A stretch of DNA of 44,092 bases from Opitutales bacterium (GCA_007134215.1 SLLG01000272.1:1-44092), one strand, 5' to 3'. Positions 1 through 10,416 are shown, counted from the first letter of the stretch. Program-made: numbers and translations. The notes: generated by a model not told the origin, from the sequence alone.

Positions 1-1
1 C

Positions 2-330
2 ATCGACCCTGCGGCGCTGCTCGAAGCGGTGAAGAACGGCGGGGAGCTGGAGCCGCACGAGCTGCTGCGTCTGCGCGTGCGGTATTTTACGGAGGGGCGG
101 GAGCTGGGATCGCGGGACTGGCTGGAGCGCGGCGGAGGCGCGCGTGTTTTCGCGCGGCTGAACCGCCCGCCGCCGAGGCGACCCGTCGAGTTGCTCGACA
201 AGGCCGACCTCGCGGTGGCGCGCGCGGGCGCGCTACCGGGCCGTCGAAGACCCGCGCGGGTGACATGCGTGGCGGGCGGGCTTGGCTGCGGGTTCGGGTC
301 CCGGAGGCTCCGCCGCCCGCTTTGCTCATC
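2..330 (+). pseudogene. 3' remnant of a REP-associated (RAYT/IS200-like) transposase
   Basis: The frame opening at base 2 reads IDPAALLEAVKNGGELEP and then LLRLRVRYFTEGRELGSRDWLE. This resembles the C-terminal end of REP-associated Y1 transposases, where an RYF(T/S)DG..LGS block is usual. After about base 125 the resemblance continues only in another frame: around base 244 a +1 frame reads PSKTRAGDMRGGRAWLRVR, like the usual basic KSGAR.MRGG..GLRVLRDLR ending. The gene therefore looks frameshifted and decayed, and its 5' part with the catalytic HUH/Tyr residues lies outside the window. RAYTs act on REP hairpins, and a GTAG-footed hairpin lies just downstream. The family call is from memory of sequence patterns, so confidence is moderate. 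Confidence 0.5.
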
Positions 331-366
331 CTCGGTAGGCCCGGGCAAGCTCGGGTGCCGCCGGGC
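331..366 (+). repeat. REP-like hairpin with GTAG foot
   Basis: GTAG at 335-338 is followed at once by an imperfect palindrome centred near 348 (CCCGGGC/GCTCGGG with a very short loop). A GTAG tetranucleotide beside a GC-rich hairpin is the classic layout of REP elements mobilised by RAYT transposases, and a RAYT remnant lies immediately upstream. The rest of 366-500 shows no gene, tRNA or clear terminator. Confidence 0.4.
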
Positions 367-500
367 ACACCTGTCGTGCTACCTTGCACCGCTTACCTCG
401 AGATCAAAGACTCGAACGAGCCCGGATGCCATTGGGCACGGGATGTGTGCGCGGTCTAAAGCCAGTCGGTCGACGGAATCCGAAACAAGCAGGTTGTTCC

Positions 501-1277
501 TTAGGCGTCTCCGCGCAGGAGCCCGATGACCGCAGAATGATGCCTCGGGTGGGCGGCGACGGGTCCTTGCGCGCCCTCTGCGAGCGGGTCGCCGCCGTGC
601 CAGTCGGACACCGCCGCGCCGCAACCGCGGAGGACCGGCAGGAGCGCGGCGACATCCCAGAGATTCATCGCCGGATCCGTCATGATGTCGGCACCGCCTG
701 AAGCCAGCAGGGTGTACCCGAAACAATCCCCCCACGAGCGGTACATTCCCGTCGCGGCGAGGAGGGCGTCCCACCCGCGCGCGCTGTGGTATTGGTACGG
801 CGATTTCGGATCGGTCGTGAGCAGCGTACAATCGGAAAGGCGCGGGGTCTCGCGCACGCGCAGCACGCGGTCGCCGAGCCATGCGGTGTCGTTGTTTCCG
901 ATGTATAGTTGCCCAAGGGCGGGGATGTGGATCGCGCCCCACAGAGGCTCGGCACCGCGCCGCAGGCAGATCAAGGTTCCGAAAAGCGGAGAACCGGCGG
1001 CAAACGAGCGCGTCCCGTCGATCGGATCGAGGACCCACGTGAATTGGGCGTCGGGTGCCACGTCTTCCAGCTCTTCGCCCAGGATGCCGTGGTCCGGCCA
1101 TTCCCGGGTGATCTCCGCGCGCAGCACTTCCTCCGCCTTGCGGTCGGCGTGGGTCACCGGGGTATCGTCCGCCTTCCACTCCACCCGCAGGTCCGGATTG
1201 GCGAAGTGCGGCATAATCACATGCGCGCTCTCGCGGGCGAGGCGCCGCAGAAACGGGATCATGGTGTCGGGCTCCAT
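501..1277 (-). CDS. hisN: Inositol-monophosphatase-family phosphatase, HisN-type histidinol-phosphatase
   Basis: A 258-residue cytoplasmic Mg2+-dependent phosphatase of the IMPase fold. Visible motifs are GEELE (metal-binding glutamates), WVLDPIDGTRSF (the WVxDPIDGT signature), and WDVAALLPVLRGCG near the C-terminus (the WD.AA signature). The PIDGTRSF...SPLFGTLI wording is close to HisN, which removes phosphate from histidinol phosphate in histidine synthesis. Other IMPases such as CysQ or SuhB remain possible, since no other his genes are nearby. The reading frame extends upstream to 1661 without homology; ATG 1277 (MEPDTMIPFL) is the natural start and ATG 1262 the alternative. It is divergent from the exonuclease gene at 1365. 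Confidence 0.8.
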   Translation of the reverse strand: MEPDTMIPFLRRLARESAHVIMPHFANPDLRVEWKADDTPVTHADRKAEEVLRAEITREWPDHGILGEELEDVAPDAQFTWVLDPIDGTRSFAAGSPLFGTLICLRRGAEPLWGAIHIPALGQLYIGNNDTAWLGDRVLRVRETPRLSDCTLLTTDPKSPYQYHSARGWDALLAATGMYRSWGDCFGYTLLASGGADIMTDPAMNLWDVAALLPVLRGCGAAVSDWHGGDPLAEGAQGPVAAHPRHHSAVIGLLRGDA

Positions 1278-1364
1278 AGGGGGCGGAGATTGGCGGTCGC
1301 CGCGGCGCGCGGCAACCGCCAAATCCATTGACCGCGCCCGCCCGTGGCACGACGATGCCGCCCC

Positions 1365-2021
1365 ATGCGTTGGAGCGAGGCAACCATCCACGTGATCGAC
1401 TTCGAGGGACATCCGGCCTACGGTGTCATCGAATACGGCGTGGCGACGGTGCGCGGCGGTGCCGTCACGGAGGCGGCGACCCGCGTTTGCCGCCCCACCG
1501 GTCCTATCCGCGAGAGCGATTCGCGGGTCCACGGGCTCTTCGGGCGCGATACCGCAGGGCACGCTTATTTCGCGGACGATTATGACCGCTTTGTCGGGTG
1601 GCGGCGCACCGGCGTCCTCGCCGCCCACAACAAAGCGGTCGAGCACGGTCTCCTCAAGCAAACATGGGCCTACCCTCCTTTCGTCCCCGACTGGCGGTCG
1701 CCCGGACGCGAATCCGCCGAATGGGGACCGTGGATTGACACGCTCCGCCTCTACCAGACCCTCTATCCCGCCCTCGGTTCACACAGCCTCGGTACTTTGG
1801 TCGACACCTTCGGCCTCGCCGCGGACCTCGCCGCGGCGGCCCGCGCCCACTGCCCGCCACGACGCCGCCAGGCACACTGCGCCCTCTTCGACGCCCTCGC
1901 CTCCGCACTCCTCCTGAACCGTCTCCTTGCCGTCCCGGAGGCCGCCGACGCCGGTCTCTCCACCCTCCTGCGCTGGAGCGGCGAGACACCGCTACCCCAG
2001 CCCGGTCTTTTCGACGACTGA
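1365..2021 (+). CDS. DEDDh 3'-5' exonuclease (DNA polymerase III epsilon-like)
   Basis: A 218-residue protein with an RNase T/PolIII-epsilon exonuclease domain. ExoI is IDFEG (Asp and Glu ligands) at residues 11-15, a VHGLFG segment follows as in epsilon subunits, ExoII is AHNKAVEHGLL (usually AHN..FD), and ExoIII is HCALFDALASALLL (H...D of the DEDDh class). The ExoII aspartate position carries VEH, a variation worth noting. It probably works in DNA repair or proofreading, alone or with a polymerase. A GTG at 1344 would add seven residues; ATG 1365 is preferred because the catalytic motif follows directly. No Shine-Dalgarno sequence is visible. The family is clear; the exact role is not. Confidence 0.75.
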   Translation: MRWSEATIHVIDFEGHPAYGVIEYGVATVRGGAVTEAATRVCRPTGPIRESDSRVHGLFGRDTAGHAYFADDYDRFVGWRRTGVLAAHNKAVEHGLLKQTWAYPPFVPDWRSPGRESAEWGPWIDTLRLYQTLYPALGSHSLGTLVDTFGLAADLAAAARAHCPPRRRQAHCALFDALASALLLNRLLAVPEAADAGLSTLLRWSGETPLPQPGLFDD

Positions 2022-2091
2022 CAGCCGAGCGTGCGCTTGCTCCCGACGGTCCGGGTGTTCACATTACCCCTTCCATCCGAACACCCTGACC

Positions 2092-3090
2092 GTGAAAGCA
2101 CCGCTCCGCATCGGAATCATTGGCACCGGGCGCATCGCCGCCGTGCATGCCCGCAATATCGACAACCATGCCCTTGGCGCAGTGCGCGCCGTGGCCGGAT
2201 CGTCCGCCGCCAAGGCGCGCGGGTTCATCGACGCGACCCAGCTCGAAGCGCGGGCCTACGGCGCAGGCACCGAACTCATCGAGCACGAAACCCTCGACGC
2301 CGTTGTCATCTGCCTTCCGCCCTTTGCCCGCACGGAAGTATTCGAAGCCGCCGCCGGGGCGCGGCTCGCCGTCTTCATCGAAAAACCCGTCGCCCTCACC
2401 GTCGACGATGCGGAACAAATGGCCGCGCTCGCGCGGAAACACCGGATCCTCACCATGGTCGGCTACCACTACCGCTTCGCCCGCTCCGTGGAACGTCTGA
2501 AAGCCGCCGTGGAGAGCGGCGAGGCCGGCCACCCCGCCCTCTTCGAAGGCCGCTTTTTCTGCAACGATCTCCATGCACCGTGGTGGCGGGAGGCCGGAAC
2601 CTCCGGCGGGCAGACCGTCGAGCAGATCACCCATCTCTACGACCTCGCCGCCCACCTCTTCGGCGATGTCACCGCCGTCTCCGCCCGACTCACCAACCTC
2701 CTTCACCACGCGACGCCGGGCTACACCATCGAAGACAACGCCGTCGCCACACTCTGCTTCGCCAACGGCGCCCTCGGCAGCATTGTCTCCAGCAACTGCG
2801 CCGTCCCCGGAGAATGGTCCGCCGGTTGGACCGCCGTCTGCAAGAACCTCACAGTTTCCGGCGAAGGCACGGGCCCGTCGCAATGGACGCTGACAAACCT
2901 TGATCCACCCCGCCGCGAGGCCTTCGACGACAGCGACGATCCCTACTCCCGCGAGGCCGATCATTTCCTCCGCTGCGTCCTCGAACGCACGCCGACCCGC
3001 TGCCCGCTGCAAGAGGGACTGGCCACGCTCGCCCTCACCCTTGCCGCCGTCGAGTCCTCCGCACGGGACGGCGCTGTCGTGAGCGTTTGA
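2092..3090 (+). CDS. Gfo/Idh/MocA-family NAD(P)-dependent oxidoreductase
   Basis: A 332-residue cytoplasmic dehydrogenase. The N-terminal Rossmann motif GIIGTGRIAAVHA (residues about 7-19) binds NAD(P). EKPVALTVDDAE is the conserved EKP segment whose lysine takes part in catalysis, and EQITHLYDLAAHLFG matches the family's conserved (D/E)..xH segment in the C-terminal beta-sheet domain. Members oxidise or reduce sugars, inositols and related polyols; the substrate here cannot be told. The first in-frame start near the motif is GTG 2092; no ATG exists there, and the long upstream frame to 1927 overlaps the exonuclease gene. It converges on the membrane protein gene ending at 3111, with 20 bases between. 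Confidence 0.82.
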   Translation: MKAPLRIGIIGTGRIAAVHARNIDNHALGAVRAVAGSSAAKARGFIDATQLEARAYGAGTELIEHETLDAVVICLPPFARTEVFEAAAGARLAVFIEKPVALTVDDAEQMAALARKHRILTMVGYHYRFARSVERLKAAVESGEAGHPALFEGRFFCNDLHAPWWREAGTSGGQTVEQITHLYDLAAHLFGDVTAVSARLTNLLHHATPGYTIEDNAVATLCFANGALGSIVSSNCAVPGEWSAGWTAVCKNLTVSGEGTGPSQWTLTNLDPPRREAFDDSDDPYSREADHFLRCVLERTPTRCPLQEGLATLALTLAAVESSARDGAVVSV

Positions 3091-3110
3091 TTCCCGGCGC
3101 GCTTGCTTGC

Positions 3111-4400
3111 TCACACCGCCCGGTCTACCGCAGCGTCGGGGCGACCGCGTGCGATCATCCACATCGACGCCGCCTCGGCGAGAAACCCGAGGGCGAGCAG
3201 CAGGGCACCGGTGCGCGGGCCAAGCCAGCCCAATGATACCATCACCCACGAGGCACACGCAATGACCGCCACCCGGACCACCGCCGAAACACCCATACGG
3301 CGTGTCGTCTTGCGCAGGAGCGCCTTCCCGTGCTGCCAATTGCGCAATCCCATCGCCAACGGCACAAGCGCAAGCGGCAGCAGGGCCGCCGTCGCGTATT
3401 CGAGAACCGCTCCTTCCAAACCGAAGAGGACGGCAAACAACCATGATCCCGCGGGTGTCAAACCGCTCAGGAGGAGCAAAGCACTCAGCGCCAGCACCAC
3501 CGTCAGCATAAACCGCCCCATTCCGTAGGCATCGCCCAATCCGAAGGTCACCATGACATGCCGGAACTGGTTCACCGGATTGAAAAACAACATCGAAAAA
3601 TCAAATGCAACCCGAAGCGCGGCGATGAGTATGACGGCGTCCGGCACCCGCGCCGCGAAAAAGAAGATAACCGGACGGCTCAGCGCGAAACACACACTTG
3701 TCACCGCCACCGGCCAGAAATAGCCCCACAACTCAAGCTGCGACGGCATCGGGTCGTCGCCGTCGGGCGCGCGGTAGAGGCGCGCCCACGCGGCTCCCGT
3801 GGCAGCGAGCGCCGCGAGCGAACCGACGAGCTGCGCTATGCCCACCGTCCAGGCCGCCGGCAGACCGGCGCGGAAGCCGAAAAACAGAAAGGCAAGGACA
3901 GTCGCGAGAAAGCCGATATTCAACACCGTGACGACTCCGGTGCGCCGCGCCTGGATGAGGAGACCGGTAAAAGCGTGCCGCAGACCGTCGAGAAACACCG
4001 TCGGCGCGAGGAGGCGGAAATACAACTGCATCGTTTCCGCCACTCCGTCGTCCACCCCGAAGATCCACCGCGGCAGCAGCAATCCCGCGCGCGTCCAGCC
4101 GAGCACGAGCAGCGGAAGGCAAAGGAGAGCCCCGGCACGGGCCGTGAAGACGAAACAAGCCCGCACGGAAGCGCGGGATTGTCCGTAGACATTCGCCATC
4201 TGCGGAATGAAGACCAAAGCCGCGTGCAGAAAGGCATGGAAGCTCACGGCGAGGGCAAAAGTCGTCAGCTCCGCGGCAGCGTCGGGATAGCGCGCCAGAG
4301 CGGCGTTCTTCCCCTGATTGGCCAGCAGCATGGCAAGGCCCATGAGGGTCAGCGGCCAGTAAAAGACCCAATATTCACGTTGGCGGCGCCATCCATGCAT
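3111..4400 (-). CDS. Multi-pass membrane protein, MATE/MOP-like transporter
   Basis: A 429-residue integral membrane protein with about 12 hydrophobic segments, for example YWPLTLMGLAMLLANQG at the N-terminus and a closing helix GALLLALGFLAEAASMWMI. The opening YWVFYWPLTLMGL and the paired-helix pattern resemble MOP-superfamily exporters (MATE, polysaccharide flippases, ANK-type proteins), but no diagnostic motif settles the subfamily. It may export a small molecule or lipid-linked substrate. Start ATG 4400 (MHGWRRQREYW) is preferred over TTG 4436. No functional partner is adjacent. Function is inferred only. Confidence 0.6.
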   Translation of the reverse strand: MHGWRRQREYWVFYWPLTLMGLAMLLANQGKNAALARYPDAAAELTTFALAVSFHAFLHAALVFIPQMANVYGQSRASVRACFVFTARAGALLCLPLLVLGWTRAGLLLPRWIFGVDDGVAETMQLYFRLLAPTVFLDGLRHAFTGLLIQARRTGVVTVLNIGFLATVLAFLFFGFRAGLPAAWTVGIAQLVGSLAALAATGAAWARLYRAPDGDDPMPSQLELWGYFWPVAVTSVCFALSRPVIFFFAARVPDAVILIAALRVAFDFSMLFFNPVNQFRHVMVTFGLGDAYGMGRFMLTVVLALSALLLLSGLTPAGSWLFAVLFGLEGAVLEYATAALLPLALVPLAMGLRNWQHGKALLRKTTRRMGVSAVVRVAVIACASWVMVSLGWLGPRTGALLLALGFLAEAASMWMIARGRPDAAVDRAV

Positions 4401-4561
4401 TCCGGAATCGTGCGGCAGTACCGCCCGCCGGAGCAACCCGAAGCGCTCGGGGTGCGTTCCGGCCGGGGGCCAACCTGCTTCGCCAAGGCTGCGGCAGATC
4501 AGGAGACCGCCCGACTAGCCGACCCAGGCTCCGTTGGCTCCGAAATGCGGGGACCTCCGGC

Positions 4562-5308
4562 TCATCCCGACGGGTCGCGGTCGGCGGGACGGACAGAGCC
4601 CGACCCGGAGACGGTGACATCGGGCACGGCGCCGCCGTCGAAAGTGATCCGGCCGGAACCGGAGACGCGGGCGCGCAGGGTCCGCGAAGCATACACCTGG
4701 ACCCCACCGGAACCAGAGATATCCGCAACAGCGTCGCGGGCTTGGATCTCATCCGTGCGGATGTTACCGGAGCCGGAGATGCGCGCACGCACCGTGTCCG
4801 CCGCGCCCGTGAGGTGGATACGCCCCGATCCCGAAATAGCGATGTCCGCTTCGGTCGCCGCTACCGGCAACTCGATCCGCCCCGATCCGGAAATCCGCGC
4901 CGTAACGGTATCCCCCCGGAGCGTCGCACTCCCGCCGACTTTGGCGGAACCGACAATGGAAACGGACTCGATGCGCGGTGCCACCACCGTCACCGCAATC
5001 GCCGGATCGGCCCGCAATTTCTGATCGGTGCGGATGCGCAACCGCCCGCCGTCGACCACAACCTCAATGTGCTCGAAAAGATTTTCGTAGGTGTGGATCC
5101 GCACCTGGTGGGATTCCCCTTCTTCGAGGGTGACCCGCGCAGAGAGTTCCTGCGACAAGGCCGTGAACGGCGAAGGCGTGTATTCCTCTGTTTTCATGGG
5201 CCCTGAGCCTATGATTGTTCTGCTGCATCCGGCGAACACGAATGCGGCGGCACAGAGGAAGGAGAGGAGGATCGAACGGCGATAACGGGCAGGGAATGTC
5301 GTCTTCAT
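4562..5308 (-). CDS. DUF2807 (GIN-like) lipoprotein with SGSG repeats
   Basis: A 248-residue secreted lipoprotein. The signal peptide ends in a lipobox, FVFAGC, with Cys27 as the probable lipidation site. The body carries at least six regularly spaced I/V-SGSG-x-I/V repeats (SGSGRI, SGSGRI, SGSGNI, SGSGGV, SGSGRI, SGSGSV), the hallmark of the right-handed beta-helix DUF2807 'auto-transporter adhesin head GIN' domain. Start ATG 5308 is fixed by the signal peptide. The molecular role of the family is unknown; a cell-envelope location is likely. It stands alone between the MATE-like gene (161-base gap) and prmC. Its upstream region (5309-5535) holds the palindrome at 5419-5430. Confidence 0.85.
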   Translation of the reverse strand: MKTTFPARYRRSILLSFLCAAAFVFAGCSRTIIGSGPMKTEEYTPSPFTALSQELSARVTLEEGESHQVRIHTYENLFEHIEVVVDGGRLRIRTDQKLRADPAIAVTVVAPRIESVSIVGSAKVGGSATLRGDTVTARISGSGRIELPVAATEADIAISGSGRIHLTGAADTVRARISGSGNIRTDEIQARDAVADISGSGGVQVYASRTLRARVSGSGRITFDGGAVPDVTVSGSGSVRPADRDPSG

Positions 5309-5418
5309 GGGTTTCAGCTATAGGTGGATGAGAGAAAGCGCATGCAAAGCATGGAAAGCGGAAATCAAAACCCGTGCCAGCTTCTCTGGCAATCCCATAA
5401 ACTAATCACCAACAGTAA

Positions 5419-5430
5419 GATCATATGATC
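5419..5430. repeat. Perfect 12-base palindrome GATCATATGATC
   Basis: A perfect palindrome in the AT-richer part of the 227-base gap upstream of the DUF2807 lipoprotein gene. It lies about 110 bases before the ATG on the minus strand. It could be an operator, but no regulator is known. Confidence 0.3.
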
Positions 5431-5535
5431 GCTGCCTCCCCGCCCACTGCCCTCCGAAGCGAAACCTGCCGCAGGCGAAGGCAGAATGCGCCCGCACGAT
5501 GCACGTGCAAAACCAGGTGTCGCGCCCTGCCTTGG

Positions 5536-6384
5536 TCAGGGAACCGTCAGAAACAGGTACCGCTCGCGCTTCGCGTAGTCGCTCTCTCTGGCGGCGGAGG
5601 CGTAGGCCGGGGCGTTCATGTGTGCGGCGAGGGCGGTGTGCTGGGCGTCGTTGGTCTCGAGGGCGAGGAGACCGCCGGGGTTGAGGTGGGCAGGTGCGTC
5701 GCGGAGGATGCGCACGAGATCGGCGGTGCCGTCGTCCGGCGCGACGAGGGCGTCCTTCGGGTCGAATTCCGCGACTTCGGGCTCCGCCGCCTCCCAGTCG
5801 GCTTCGCTGAGGTACGGTGGGTTGGCGACGATGCAGTCGTAGCGGCGGCCCGCGAGCGGCGCGAACCAGTCGCCCTCATGGAAGGCGACACGCTCCGCGA
5901 GGCCGAGGGCGGCGGCGTTTTCGCGGGCGAGGGCAAGGGCACCGGGCGAACGGTCGACGGCGTCGACGACCGCCTCCGGAAAGGCGGCGGCGAGAGCGAG
6001 GGCGAGCGCCCCTGTACCTGTACCGAGGTCGGCGAGCCGCACGGGGGGCCGGTCTTTTAGACGCTCGATGACGCGCTCGGCGAGCCACTCGGTCTCGGGG
6101 CGCGGGACGAGGGCGCGTGCGTCGCAGCGGAGGGTGAGCCCGTGAAAGTCGACTGTTCCGAGGATGTGCTGGAGCGGTTCGCGGCGGGCGCGGCGGCGCA
6201 CGAGCGGGCGCAGGGCGTCGAGTTCGGCGTCGGTGAGCGGGCGCTCGAACTGGAGGTAGAGTCCGAGGCGCTTGCAGCCGAGGACGTGGGCGAGGAGGTG
6301 CTCGGCGTCGAGGCGCGCCTGCGGGACACCCGCCTTCTCGAAATACCCGGTCGTTTTGCCGAGGATATCGAGGACGCTCTGCAT
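5536..6384 (-). CDS. prmC: Peptide chain release factor N5-glutamine methyltransferase PrmC
   Basis: A 282-residue SAM-dependent methyltransferase that methylates the glutamine of the GGQ motif in release factors. The N-terminal helical domain (LDAEHLLAHVLGCKRLGLYL) is followed by VPRPETEWL, the SAM-binding motif DLGTGTGALALALA, and the catalytic NPPY motif in IVANPPYLSE. Start ATG 6384 (MQSVLDIL) gives the usual PrmC length; an upstream start at 6456 would overlap prfA. It follows prfA by 28 bases on the same strand, the classic prfA-prmC order placing the enzyme next to its substrate. Confidence 0.93.
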   Translation of the reverse strand: MQSVLDILGKTTGYFEKAGVPQARLDAEHLLAHVLGCKRLGLYLQFERPLTDAELDALRPLVRRRARREPLQHILGTVDFHGLTLRCDARALVPRPETEWLAERVIERLKDRPPVRLADLGTGTGALALALAAAFPEAVVDAVDRSPGALALARENAAALGLAERVAFHEGDWFAPLAGRRYDCIVANPPYLSEADWEAAEPEVAEFDPKDALVAPDDGTADLVRILRDAPAHLNPGGLLALETNDAQHTALAAHMNAPAYASAARESDYAKRERYLFLTVP

Positions 6385-6412
6385 CGCGGTGGCCACAGGA
6401 CAGAGGGGGCGC

Positions 6413-7513
6413 TCAGGCGGAGGTCGGCGCGGTCTGGTTGAAGAGGGCTTCGACACGTTCCTGCGTCTCGGCCTCAGCCAGCTTTTCCGCCACCGTGTCG
6501 ATGGCGCCGTCCATAACTTCGTCGAGGTTGTAAAGGGTGAGGTTGATACGGTGGTCGGTCACACGGCCCTGCGGAAAATTGTAGGTGCGGATGCGCTCGG
6601 AGCGGTCGCCGGAGCCCACCTGGCTGCGCCGGTTGGCGGCGTATTTTTCCTGTTCCTCGCGTTCCTTTTTCTCGAGCAGGCGTGAGCGCAAAACAGTGAG
6701 GGCCTTGGCCTTGTTCTTGATCTGCGAGCGCTCGTCGGCGCACTTCACGATCATGCCGGTGGGCTTGTGCAGGATCTGCACGGCGGAGTCGGTCGTGTTG
6801 ACGCCCTGCCCGCCCGGCCCGCTCGCGCGCGCGACGGTAATCTCGAGTTCGGCGGGGTCGATGTGGATGTCCACTTCCTCGGCCTCGGGGAGGACCGCAA
6901 CGGTCGCAGCAGAGGTGTGGATGCGCCCGCTCGCCTCCGTCTCCGGCACGCGCTGCACACGGTGCACCCCGCTCTCGAATTTCATCCATTTGTAGACATC
7001 CTCGCCCGTAAGGAGAAAGGCGATTTCCTTGAAGCCGCCCGCCTCGGACAGGCTGGCATGCATGCTCTCGACATTCCAGCCGCGGCGCTCCGCGAAGCGG
7101 GTGTACATGCGGTGGAGATCACCCGCGAAGAGGGCCGCCTCGTCCCCACCCGTGCCGGCGCGGATTTCCACGATGGTGTTGCGCGAGTCGCTCGGGTCGG
7201 GCGGGACCATCGAGACAAGGATTTCGCGGTGGAGCGCCTCCAAGCGGCTCTCCAGCTCGGGGATCTCGGCGCGCGCCATCTCCCGCAGCTCGGGGTCGCC
7301 GGCGGCGTCGCCCGCCATCCCGCGGTTGTCGGCGAGGTCCTTTTCCAAACGCTCGAAGCGGTCGTAGAGGGCGACGAGATGCGAAAGCTTCTGGTGCTCG
7401 CGCGAGACCGTCGCGGCGCGGCGGCTGTCGGCGAAAAACTCGGGCTCGGCCATGAGCGCGTCGATCTCTTCGAGGCGCTGGCGGAAGGGTCGGATGTCGG
7501 GAAGGCGGCGCAT
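6413..7513 (-). CDS. prfA: Peptide chain release factor 1 (RF1)
   Basis: A 366-residue translation release factor for UAA and UAG codons. The GGQ loop is in [16 protein letters not shown], which reaches the peptidyl-transferase centre and is methylated by PrmC. The codon-recognition region reads [20 protein letters not shown], with the PxT tripeptide of RF1 (here P-E-T, against P-A-T in E. coli), which separates it from RF2. Start ATG 7513 ([10 protein letters not shown]) gives normal length; the frame runs to 7615 without homology. It is co-transcribed with prmC and divergent from the HAD gene at 7621. Confidence 0.96.
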   Translation of the reverse strand: MRRLPDIRPFRQRLEEIDALMAEPEFFADSRRAATVSREHQKLSHLVALYDRFERLEKDLADNRGMAGDAAGDPELREMARAEIPELESRLEALHREILVSMVPPDPSDSRNTIVEIRAGTGGDEAALFAGDLHRMYTRFAERRGWNVESMHASLSEAGGFKEIAFLLTGEDVYKWMKFESGVHRVQRVPETEASGRIHTSAATVAVLPEAEEVDIHIDPAELEITVARASGPGGQGVNTTDSAVQILHKPTGMIVKCADERSQIKNKAKALTVLRSRLLEKKEREEQEKYAANRRSQVGSGDRSERIRTYNFPQGRVTDHRINLTLYNLDEVMDGAIDTVAEKLAEAETQERVEALFNQTAPTSA

Positions 7514-7620
7514 AAGCGGCGGCGGTTTTCCTTTGCTTCCGGAGGAATCCGCCCTTGAATCGAAACCGCATAGTGCATGTAACGCGAACAGGGAAAGCAA
7601 GCGCAATCCCGGCAACCACC

Positions 7621-8676
<1,056 letters not shown>

Positions 8677-8706
8677 GCCGGCCCCGCCTGACCATCGGAC
8701 GGTGCC

Positions 8707-10416
8707 ATGGAATTCCGCGAAGGATTTTTCCTGACCTTCACCATTCTCGGGGGGCTCGCGCTCTTCCTCTTCGGGATGGGGATCATGACCGACGGCCTGC
8801 GCGCGGCGGCGGGCGAACGGCTCCGCGGGATCATCTACCGCGGCACGGGCAACCGCACGGCAGGCCTCGGCCTCGGTACGGGGCTCGGCTTCCTCATGCA
8901 CAGCAGCGCGACGACGGTCATGACTGTCGGTTTCATCAACGCCGGTCTTCTCAGCCTCGCACAGTCGATTCCCGTCTTCATGGGCGCGAACATCGGCACG
9001 ACGCTGTCCATGCAGCTCATCTCCTTCCGCCTCACGGACTATGCCCTCGTCGCCGTGGCCTGCGGTTTTCTTCTCCACATGGCCGCGCCCTCGCCGCTCC
9101 TGCGCAACACCGGGCGCGCCATTCTCGGGTTCGGTCTCCTCTTCAAAGGCATGGAGCTGATGAGCGGAGCCATCGAACCGCACCGCGACAGCCTCATGCC
9201 GGTCCTCTCGCATTTTGATGGCAGCACATGGAGCGGCATGCTCCTCGGCACCCTCGCGGCTTGGCTTTTCACCGCCGTCGTGCAGAGCAGCGGGGCGACC
9301 ATCGGGATGACGTTTGTGCTCATCTCCGCAGGTGTCTTCACTTCCCTCGAACAGGCCTACCCCATCGTCCTCGGCGCGCACCTCGGCACCACCACCACCG
9401 CCCTCATCGCCTCGCTCGGATGCGGCATCGAAGCGCGCCGCGGCGCCGTCGCCAACCTGGGCTTCAACGTCTTCAACGTCCTCCTCGGCCTCCTCGCCGC
9501 GCCCCTTTTCATCCGCGCCATGGAGTGGACCTCGGACGATGTCGTACGGCAGACGGCGAACCTGCACACGGCCATCATGGTCGCCGCCGCCGCCCTCATC
9601 CTCCCCTTCACACACCACATCTCCGCCTGGATACGCGCCGTCACGCCCTCCCGGCAAGCCGCCGCGCAGAGCAGTTTTCTCGACCCCAACATCCTCGACC
9701 GCCCGGAGTCCGCCCTCGCCGCCGTCATGCGCGAGTCGCGCCGCAGCCTGCACATCCTCGCCGCCAGCCTGCGCGCGGCCCGCGCCCACTTCGAGGACAG
9801 CCGGCAGCGCCGCGTGCCACGCGTCATCCAGGCCAACGAAGAGGCCGTGAACGAAATCCGCGAAGCCGTCCGCTCCTACCTCACCCGCCTCACCGAGCGC
9901 TATCTCTCACGCCGCCAGCGGCTCCTCGCGCAGTACCTCACCCACATCGCCGTCGACATCGAGCGCATCGGCGACCACATCGTGCATGTCGTCGACCTCT
10001 CCGCGCGCCACCACAAAGCCCCCCTCGCCGCCTACGATGCGGACATGCGCGCCGCCCTCCTCGAAGTCTTTGATAAAACCGAAGGCGTCCTCGAAGCAAC
10101 GCTGCAATCCCTCGACCCGCATACGGCGAAGTTTCCCGACGCCGCCGACGACATCGAAAGGGCCCGCGACACCTTCGTGAACCGCTGTCAGGAAATCCGG
10201 CAGACCGTAAACGACCGCGTCGCCCGCCACGAAGTCCAGGCTATCGCGGGCCTCTTTTTCAGCAACCACGTGCTCTCCTTCGAGCGGCTCGTGCGCCACT
10301 GCAAAATGATCGCCCGCGAAGAGCAACAGCCCTTCTTCGCCCTCAAACCCGCCAAGCTCGACCGCGTCGAACCCCCCGCCGACGTCAAGACACGCCCGAA
10401 GAAAAAGAGAGAGTGA
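8707..10416 (+). CDS. Na+/phosphate cotransporter with PhoU-like C-terminal domain
   Basis: A 569-residue inner-membrane protein of the NptA/YjbB (SLC34-like) family. Two inverted Na_Pi_cotrans repeats are visible. Repeat 1 has MHSSATTVMTVGFINAG and GANIGTT; repeat 2 has VQSSGATIGMTF and GAHLGTTTTA. The QSS/HSS motifs bind phosphate and Na+; the first repeat carries HSS instead of QSS. About eight membrane segments fill residues 1-310. Residues about 340-540 form a helical PhoU-like domain (LTHIAVDIERIGDHIVHVV is the typical E/D-rich helix), and a lysine-rich end follows. Start ATG 8707. It may export or import phosphate. Confidence 0.88.
   Translation: MEFREGFFLTFTILGGLALFLFGMGIMTDGLRAAAGERLRGIIYRGTGNRTAGLGLGTGLGFLMHSSATTVMTVGFINAGLLSLAQSIPVFMGANIGTTLSMQLISFRLTDYALVAVACGFLLHMAAPSPLLRNTGRAILGFGLLFKGMELMSGAIEPHRDSLMPVLSHFDGSTWSGMLLGTLAAWLFTAVVQSSGATIGMTFVLISAGVFTSLEQAYPIVLGAHLGTTTTALIASLGCGIEARRGAVANLGFNVFNVLLGLLAAPLFIRAMEWTSDDVVRQTANLHTAIMVAAAALILPFTHHISAWIRAVTPSRQAAAQSSFLDPNILDRPESALAAVMRESRRSLHILAASLRAARAHFEDSRQRRVPRVIQANEEAVNEIREAVRSYLTRLTERYLSRRQRLLAQYLTHIAVDIERIGDHIVHVVDLSARHHKAPLAAYDADMRAALLEVFDKTEGVLEATLQSLDPHTAKFPDAADDIERARDTFVNRCQEIRQTVNDRVARHEVQAIAGLFFSNHVLSFERLVRHCKMIAREEQQPFFALKPAKLDRVEPPADVKTRPKKKRE

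Noticed and set aside
366-500. Possible tRNA or small RNA downstream of the transposase remnant
   Set aside because: No cloverleaf, anticodon arm or T-loop consensus could be found.
4562-5000. CRISPR-like short repeats (GGAACCGGAGA-type)
   Set aside because: They are the coding reflection of the SGSG protein repeats of the DUF2807 lipoprotein, with no spacers of constant length.
3558-5024. 488-residue plus-strand open frame
   Set aside because: Antisense shadow of the MATE-like and DUF2807 genes; charged low-complexity sequence.
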